From contig QHWL01000190.1 in assembly GCA_003222555.1 (NCBI GenBank), positions 6,319-11,357 of the forward strand: DNA of 5,039 bases. Reading direction: 5' to 3'. The first letter of the stretch is position 1; every line of letters starts with the position of its first letter. Under the pieces are notes generated by a model, which was not told the DNA's origin, made no database searches, and worked only from the letters and a program-made list of their open reading frames with translations. A program made the translations under genes and the position numbers. Source of the stretch: Acidobacteriota bacterium. GTDB lineage: Bacteria > Acidobacteriota > Vicinamibacteria > Vicinamibacterales > CAVVIG01. Of this stretch, positions 1 through 3,695 are shown piece after piece.

Positions 1-1007
1 ACGGCCTGAAGATCATCGCCATGGATCGCGATCAGGTCGAAGCGATCCTCGACGAAGCGCACAAGCTTGGACTTCGTACCGCGACGCACATCGGCGTCGA
101 AGAAACGACGGCGAAAGACTACATCGAGCTCGGCGTCAGCTCGATCGAGCACTTTTACGGCGTGGCAGACGCAGCGCTGAACGGCAGCCAGACATTTCCC
201 CCGGAGATGAACTACTCCAACGAGATCCAACGGTTCGGCCGCGCGGGCGAGCTGTACGCGCAGGCCGATCCGGCAAAGCTGAGCAAGATCGTCGACGCGA
301 TGGTCGAGCACCACGTCGCGTGGGACCCGACCTTCTCGATCTACGACGCCAGCCGCGACATCGTCCGCGCGCAGAACCAGCCGTGGTTCAAGGATTATCT
401 GCACCCCTCGATGCTGGAATACTTCAAGGGGCCGCTCGACAACCACGGCTCCTATTTCTTCGGCTGGACGAGCACCCAGGAAGCACGGTGGCGCCGGCAG
501 TATCGCGTATGGATGGATGCGGTCCGGGAGTTCGGCGTCAAAGGCGGTCTCATCACGACCGGCGACGACGCGGGCTATAGCTATTCGTTGTACGGGTTCG
601 GCATCGCGCGCGAGCTCGAGCTACAAGAAGAAGCGGGCTTCCAGCCACTCGAGGTGATCGAGCACGCGACGTGGAACGGCGCGAGACTTCTCGGCATGGA
701 GGATCGGCTCGGAAAAGTCCGCGAAGGATTCATCGCCGATCTTCTCATCGTCAACGGGAATCCTCTCGACAATCTCCGCCTGCTCAATCCGTACGGCGCC
801 GATGTGATGCTCCTCAATGGCAAGCCGGCCTCCAACTACACGCCGATCGGCGCGAACGACCGGGTCGAGAACGCACACGCCGGCGGAATCGAATGGACGA
901 TCAAGGATGGGATCCCGTATCACGTCCCGACGCTGATGCGTGAAGTGAAAGATCTGGTCGCGAAGGCACGCGCCGACCGCGCTCATCAAACCACTGCCGG
1001 ACGATGA
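1..1007 (+). CDS. Metal-dependent amidohydrolase, imidazolonepropionase-like family (5' partial)
   Basis: This is the C-terminal part of a TIM-barrel hydrolase of the amidohydrolase superfamily, which cleaves amide or related bonds with a metal-activated water. The frame is open from base 3 and reads GLKIIA before the ATG at 21, so that ATG is internal; the lysine at 9-11 fits the metal-bridging lysine of the family. Counting from the ATG, His23 (in ATHIG), His44 (in SIEHF) and Asp182 (in TTGDDAG) fit the remaining metal ligands. Residues 216-252 form the usual closing block (ATWNGARLLG, then GFIADLLIVNGNPL), where the chain returns to the small beta-sandwich domain. The N-terminal HxH motif and any signal peptide are off-window. 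A tail after residue 285 (GGIEWTIKDGIPYHVP) resembles that of exported members. The substrate cannot be deduced: relatives include imidazolonepropionase, prolidase-like and cyclic-dipeptide hydrolases. The family is secure, the specific activity is not. Confidence 0.93.
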   Translation, partial: GLKIIAMDRDQVEAILDEAHKLGLRTATHIGVEETTAKDYIELGVSSIEHFYGVADAALNGSQTFPPEMNYSNEIQRFGRAGELYAQADPAKLSKIVDAMVEHHVAWDPTFSIYDASRDIVRAQNQPWFKDYLHPSMLEYFKGPLDNHGSYFFGWTSTQEARWRRQYRVWMDAVREFGVKGGLITTGDDAGYSYSLYGFGIARELELQEEAGFQPLEVIEHATWNGARLLGMEDRLGKVREGFIADLLIVNGNPLDNLRLLNPYGADVMLLNGKPASNYTPIGANDRVENAHAGGIEWTIKDGIPYHVPTLMREVKDLVAKARADRAHQTTAGR

Positions 1008-1008
1008 A

Positions 1009-1048
1009 ATCGACGATGCACGATCGACGATCGACCATTGTCGATCGT
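1009..1048. repeat. Tandem 7-bp repeats running into a 9-bp hairpin
   Basis: Four head-to-tail heptamers occupy 1009-1036: ATCGACG, ATGCACG, ATCGACG, ATCGACC. The last two form the left arm of an inverted repeat: ACGATCGAC at 1027-1035, loop CATT at 1036-1039, and the exact reverse complement GTCGATCGT at 1040-1048. It fills most of the gap between the amidohydrolase stop and the SRPBCC start codon at 1051. No T-run follows, so it is not a standard intrinsic terminator. Confidence 0.75.
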
Positions 1049-1050
1049 AG

Positions 1051-1563
1051 ATGCCCATGTCGAAGTCGAGAGTAGCGCCTGGCCTCGACGTCGCGATCGT
1101 CATCGACGCGCCGCCTGGCCGCGTGCTGAAGGCGTTCTTCGAGCACGAGGCGCTCAGCGCGTGGTGGCAGGTCGCGCATTCGGTCACCACGCCGCGCATC
1201 CTCGGTCCGTACGCCATCGAATGGGCCCCCACCGACTTTCGTGACCCGGTGCTGGGACGTCTCGGCGGGGTGTTCCGCGGAACGGTGATGCAGTTTCAGG
1301 AGAGACGCGGCTTCTTCGTCGCCGACGCATTCTGGCTGCCTCCCGACGGCGATCCGATTGGCCCGATGTTGCTCGAAGTCACCTGTGCGCTCGTCGAAGA
1401 ATCGGGCGACGTCCGCTTCAGGCCGGCCGGCAGCGTGGCAACGCGGGTCCGCGTCACGCAAAGCGGGTTCGAGGAAAGTGTGCGCTGGCGACGCTATTAT
1501 GAGGTCGTCAACGACGGCTGGGAACGCGCCCTCGAGTCGTTGAAGTCACTCTTGGAACACTGA
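1051..1563 (+). CDS. SRPBCC / AHSA1-type (START-like) domain protein
   Basis: This 170-residue protein looks like a single-domain member of the SRPBCC superfamily, a helix-grip fold with a deep hydrophobic pocket for lipids or other small ligands; AHSA1-type bacterial members are mostly uncharacterised. Residues 13-20 (DVAIVIDA) form the first strand, PPGRVLKAFFEHEALSAWW (21-39) is the usual helix with its WW end, and residues 73-96 and 106-136 give the antiparallel sheet. The long amphipathic C-terminal helix at 145-170 (RWRRYYEVVNDGWERALESL) closes the pocket. An in-frame TAG at 1048-1050 directly precedes the ATG, so translation cannot start upstream; a second ATG two codons in (1057) is possible. 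No Shine-Dalgarno is visible, because that space is taken by the hairpin at 1027-1048. It lies 43 nt after the amidohydrolase and 33 nt before the DUF423 gene. Superfamily confidence is good; the ligand is unknown. Confidence 0.84.
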   Translation: MPMSKSRVAPGLDVAIVIDAPPGRVLKAFFEHEALSAWWQVAHSVTTPRILGPYAIEWAPTDFRDPVLGRLGGVFRGTVMQFQERRGFFVADAFWLPPDGDPIGPMLLEVTCALVEESGDVRFRPAGSVATRVRVTQSGFEESVRWRRYYEVVNDGWERALESLKSLLEH

Positions 1564-1583
1564 GACGCGACGCGCGATGTCTC

Positions 1584-1589
1584 GAGGAG
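1584..1589 (+). promoter_or_regulatory. Shine-Dalgarno site fixing the GTG start of the DUF423 gene
   Basis: GAGGAG lies seven bases before the GTG at 1597. It is a strong, well-spaced ribosome binding site that supports the GTG as start codon. No ATG is available at the N-terminus; the first in-frame Met codon is at residue 35, after the first conserved motif. Confidence 0.8.
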
Positions 1590-1596
1590 CTCAAGC

Positions 1597-1959
1597 GTGG
1601 ACCGAACCTTTCTGCTTGTCGGCGCACTAGCCGGCGTTATAGGCGTCGCGCTCGGCGCCTTCGGCGCCCATGCCCTTCGTGGACGACTCTCACCAGAAAT
1701 GCTCGCCGTGTTTGAAACAGGCGTCCGGTACCACATGTACCACGCGCTCGCGCTGCTTCTCACGGCGGCCATCATGGGCCGCATCGACGGCCGCTCCATC
1801 GTGGCAGCCGGCTGGTTCTTCACGGCGGGGATCGTGCTGTTTTCAGGCAGCCTCTATCTGCTCGCGGCAACCGGCATCACCCTGCTCGGCGCGATTACGC
1901 CTCTCGGGGGAGTCGCCTTCCTGATCGGATGGGCCTGCCTCGCCGTCGCCGCTCTTTGA
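1597..1959 (+). CDS. DUF423 family small integral membrane protein
   Basis: This 120-residue inner-membrane protein has the features of the DUF423 family (E. coli YgdD type), whose biochemical role is not established. It starts at GTG with a strong Shine-Dalgarno. Four hydrophobic segments are seen at roughly residues 4-24, 46-62, 70-92 and 96-118. The family motifs are all present: GAFGAHALR (20-28), the ETGVRYHMYHALALL block (40-54), GIVLFSGSLYLLA (78-90) and ITPLGGVAFLIGW (100-112). Length is normal for the family and nothing is broken. It begins 33 nt after the SRPBCC gene, so co-transcription is likely. It is the last plus-strand gene and faces a convergent minus-strand operon across an AT-rich spacer. 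Confidence 0.92.
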   Translation: MDRTFLLVGALAGVIGVALGAFGAHALRGRLSPEMLAVFETGVRYHMYHALALLLTAAIMGRIDGRSIVAAGWFFTAGIVLFSGSLYLLAATGITLLGAITPLGGVAFLIGWACLAVAAL

Positions 1960-2019
1960 GCACCGCGGATCGGTACTCTCTTTGCTCGGGGACGATGGGA
2001 GGATTGAAGAAGTAAAAAA

Positions 2020-2089
2020 GGAAAAAGTTCGAAGGAAAAAGTAAGAAGGAAAAAGTTCGAAGGAAAAGTAGGAAGGGAAAAGGCAAGAG
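2020..2089. repeat. Purine-rich 14-bp direct repeat array between convergent genes
   Basis: Five head-to-tail copies of a roughly 14-bp unit lie here: GGAAAAAGTTCGAA (2020-2033), GGAAAAAGTAAGAA (2034-2047), GGAAAAAGTTCGAA (2048-2061), GGAAAAGTAGGAA (2062-2074, one base shorter) and a diverged GGGAAAAGGCAAGAG (2075-2089). A partial copy precedes them at about 2007-2019. Nearly all bases are purines on the plus strand, except the two palindromic TTCGAA sites 28 bp apart. The array fills the spacer between the DUF423 stop and the stop of the minus-strand coiled-coil gene, and its AT-rich composition contrasts with the GC-rich genes. There are no unique spacers, so it is not CRISPR. Its function is unknown. 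Confidence 0.85.
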
Positions 2090-2100
2090 TCGGTTCGAGC

Positions 2101-2547
2101 TCACCGCCCGGGACCGATGGCTCGAAGCATCACCCCGACCAAGCCGACTACTGCAATGACCTGTCCGACCCAGAAAAGGAAGGACCATTTCAGCAGCTCG
2201 AATCGGTTCGTGGCTATTTCCTGCCGGATCAGCGTCCCCTGCTGGGCCATTTCTTCGCGAAGCATCGCTCGCGTCTGACTGATCTCCCCGTGCAGGCGTG
2301 CCTCGCCCCGAGCCATCTCGACGCGAACGCTCGCGATCTCCTCGCGCAAGCGCGCTTCGCCACGAGCCATCTCGGTGCGTACACCGGCGAGCTCCCCGAC
2401 CAGGCGCTGCTCGAACCGCTCAACCGAGCGACCGATCACGTCCTGCGTCCATTCCGTGCGCTCCACTTCAAACAGGCGTAACAGTCCAGCGGTGGCCTGG
2501 GCGCCCAGCTGTTCCTGCAGAGCCACGGGCACGTTGCTCGAATCCAT
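2101..2547 (-). CDS. Coiled-coil protein with C-terminal transmembrane anchor, unknown function
   Basis: This 148-residue protein has no name I recognise with certainty. The start chosen is the ATG at 2547, seven bases after an AGGTGA Shine-Dalgarno; a longer in-frame ATG at 2607 adds 20 basic residues but lacks that support. Residues 1-30 form a short helical head with the pattern LQEQLGAQATAGLLRLFEVE. A long helix spans about 35-115 with the recurring motif E(L/I)xxxR at residues 52, 70, 88 and 110. Residues 52-87 are two 18-residue repeats sharing EMARGEARL, matched by a 54-bp duplication in the DNA. A single transmembrane helix follows at about 118-141 (LLKWSFLFWVGQVIAVVGLV) with a short basic end, so the coil is probably cytoplasmic and tail-anchored. 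The architecture resembles DUF1640/CCDC90-like proteins, but I cannot confirm homology. It lies 81 nt after the MscS gene, probably in the same operon. Confidence 0.8.
   Translation of the reverse strand: MDSSNVPVALQEQLGAQATAGLLRLFEVERTEWTQDVIGRSVERFEQRLVGELAGVRTEMARGEARLREEIASVRVEMARGEARLHGEISQTRAMLREEMAQQGTLIRQEIATNRFELLKWSFLFWVGQVIAVVGLVGVMLRAIGPGR
2296..2407 (-). repeat. 54-bp internal tandem duplication in the coiled-coil gene
   Basis: Plus-strand GAGCCATCTCG at 2310-2320 recurs at 2364-2374, exactly 54 bp (18 codons) away, and the flanking bases align over most of the unit with scattered differences. It encodes the two 18-residue repeats around VRTEMARGEARLREE and VRVEMARGEARLHGE. Eighteen residues is five turns of an alpha helix, so adding or losing one copy changes helix length by whole turns and keeps its faces in register. 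Confidence 0.7.
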
Positions 2548-2554
2548 CTCAACT

Positions 2555-2560
2555 TCACCT
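2555..2560 (-). promoter_or_regulatory. Shine-Dalgarno site of the coiled-coil gene
   Basis: On the minus strand AGGTGA sits seven bases before the ATG at 2547, inside the purine-rich run GGAAAGGTGA. It is the main reason to prefer this start over the upstream ATG at 2607. Confidence 0.75.
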
Positions 2561-2575
2561 TTCCGACCTCCCAGA

Positions 2576-2592
2576 CGACGATGCCATCGTCG
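2576..2592. repeat. 17-bp perfect palindrome in the gap between the MscS and coiled-coil genes
   Basis: CGACGATG (2576-2583) and CATCGTCG (2585-2592) are exact reverse complements around a single base at 2584. The site lies midway between the MscS stop and the coiled-coil start, about 15 bases upstream of the latter's Shine-Dalgarno. There is no T-run on either side, so terminator function is unlikely. It could be a protein binding site, or a hairpin in the polycistronic message that protects or separates the segments. Confidence 0.5.
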
Positions 2593-2628
2593 GAACAGAA
2601 AAAGCAAGCGGTATCGGAGGGTGAAATA

Positions 2629-3693
2629 CTATCCCGCGTACGGACGGAACCCCCGTCCGACAAACGTCGTCACGAGCCGCTTCCGCAGTTCGTTGCCGAC
2701 CTTCCCCTGATCGAGGGGCGGCGTCTTGAACCTGGCGCGAATGGTGGCGAAGCCGTCGGCCAGCGATTCGACACCGACCACCTCAATCGGCGCCAGTACG
2801 AGCGAGCCCCAGGTTGGGTCGCGCTCCATCGATTCGCCGACCTGGCGAATCGTGCCGAAGACGCGATCGATGTTCTCGCTGTAGGCCACGCGCACGTCCA
2901 CGATCGCGTACGCGAATTGCTTGCTCAAGTTCGCAAGCGCGGTTATGGTGCCATTCGGAAACACCTGAACGGCGCCCTCACCGTCGCGCACCACGATCGT
3001 CCGCAGATTGATCTGCTCGACCGTGCCGGCGACGCCGTTAATCCGGGCCAGGTCGCCGACGCGCACCTGATCCTCCAGGATCAAAAAGAACCCGGAGATG
3101 ACGTCGCGGACCAGGTTCTGGGCGCCGAAGCCGATGGCGAGACCCGCAATTCCCGCTCCGGTGAGAATCGGCAGCACGTCGATCGACAGCTCCCGCAACA
3201 GCATCAGGACGGCCACAAATGCAACGGATGCCGTCACCAGATTTGTCAGGATGCCCCCGAGCGTCGCCGCCCGGCGCTGCCACTCGAGGTCGGCGTTCGC
3301 ATGCCGTCGACCGAGCTTGTAGTGGAGGTGCTCGATGACCAGGTTCGCCGCGCGAATGACGATGGACGCGCCGACGATGATGACGATGACGTTGATGCCG
3401 TGGACGAGAAACCAGCGCGCGAGCAGGCGGGGGTCCCAACGCGGCTCGCCGGCGCCGAAGCGCGACAACGCGATCGAGATGGTGGCGAGCACCGCGACAC
3501 CGTAGGCAAACAGGGTGAGCGCGCGAATGAGCTGCCGGGCGCGCGCCTGCACCGCCGCGCGGTTTTCGCTGCTGGCGATGTCGAGGGCAACCAGCAGCCG
3601 GCCGACGGCGGCGCGTGCCATGCGCACCAGGACGGCCGCGAGGATGAACGCGAGCACGACGGCGCCGACGGTCGTATAGCGAACGTAGGGCAT
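2629..3693 (-). CDS. MscS-family small-conductance mechanosensitive ion channel
   Basis: This 354-residue inner-membrane channel opens under membrane tension and releases solutes during hypo-osmotic shock. Hydrophobic helices are seen at about residues 8-25, 57-77, 98-118 and 146-167. The pore helix at about 173-200 carries the Gly/Ala-rich packing pattern LTGAGIAGLAIGFGAQNLV, then RDVISGFFLILEDQ. The beta domain follows (about 203-260), with VRVGDLARINGVAGTVEQI, the strand around RTIVVRDGEGAVQVFPNGTI, and then LSKQFAYAIVDV leading into the C-terminal alpha/beta part. The two extra N-terminal helices make it longer than E. coli MscS (286 residues) and closer to the five-helix members. The ATG overlaps the pyruvate kinase stop as TAATG, and the nearest Shine-Dalgarno-like GAGG is about 15 bases upstream, so it probably depends on translational coupling. 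A longer upstream reading in this frame exists only as a shadow of pyruvate kinase. Confidence 0.95.
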   Translation of the reverse strand: MPYVRYTTVGAVVLAFILAAVLVRMARAAVGRLLVALDIASSENRAAVQARARQLIRALTLFAYGVAVLATISIALSRFGAGEPRWDPRLLARWFLVHGINVIVIIVGASIVIRAANLVIEHLHYKLGRRHANADLEWQRRAATLGGILTNLVTASVAFVAVLMLLRELSIDVLPILTGAGIAGLAIGFGAQNLVRDVISGFFLILEDQVRVGDLARINGVAGTVEQINLRTIVVRDGEGAVQVFPNGTITALANLSKQFAYAIVDVRVAYSENIDRVFGTIRQVGESMERDPTWGSLVLAPIEVVGVESLADGFATIRARFKTPPLDQGKVGNELRKRLVTTFVGRGFRPYAG

Positions 3694-3695
3694 TA
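3691..3695 (-). promoter_or_regulatory. TAATG stop-start overlap coupling pyk to the MscS gene
   Basis: The minus strand reads TAATG at 3695-3691: TAA ends pyruvate kinase and ATG starts the channel, sharing one A. Such junctions usually let a terminating ribosome restart, tying channel output to pyruvate kinase translation. Confidence 0.85.

Noticed and set aside
21..1007. ATG at 21 as the true start of the amidohydrolase
   Set aside because: The frame is open to the window edge and encodes family sequence (GLKIIA, with the probable bridging lysine) before it; the N-terminal metal motif must lie upstream.
1027..1048. Intrinsic terminator after the amidohydrolase
   Set aside because: The stem is good but no T-run follows on either strand; the start codon of the next gene comes two bases later.
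621..1461. Two overlapping minus-strand reading frames across the amidohydrolase and SRPBCC genes (621-1232 and 901-1461)
   Set aside because: Both are antisense to well-supported genes, have shadow-like Arg-rich composition and show no family motif.
1960..2019. Intrinsic terminator after the DUF423 gene
   Set aside because: Only a 4-bp stem (ACCG/CGGT, about 1961-1974) is visible, followed by a mixed sequence; too weak to call.
2020..2089. CRISPR-like array
   Set aside because: The units are only 14 bp, contiguous and without unique spacers, and no cas gene is present.
1895..2188. Minus-strand reading frame with a hydrophobic Phe/Leu run
   Set aside because: The run is just the translated complement of the purine repeat array; it overlaps the end of two real genes and has no supported start.
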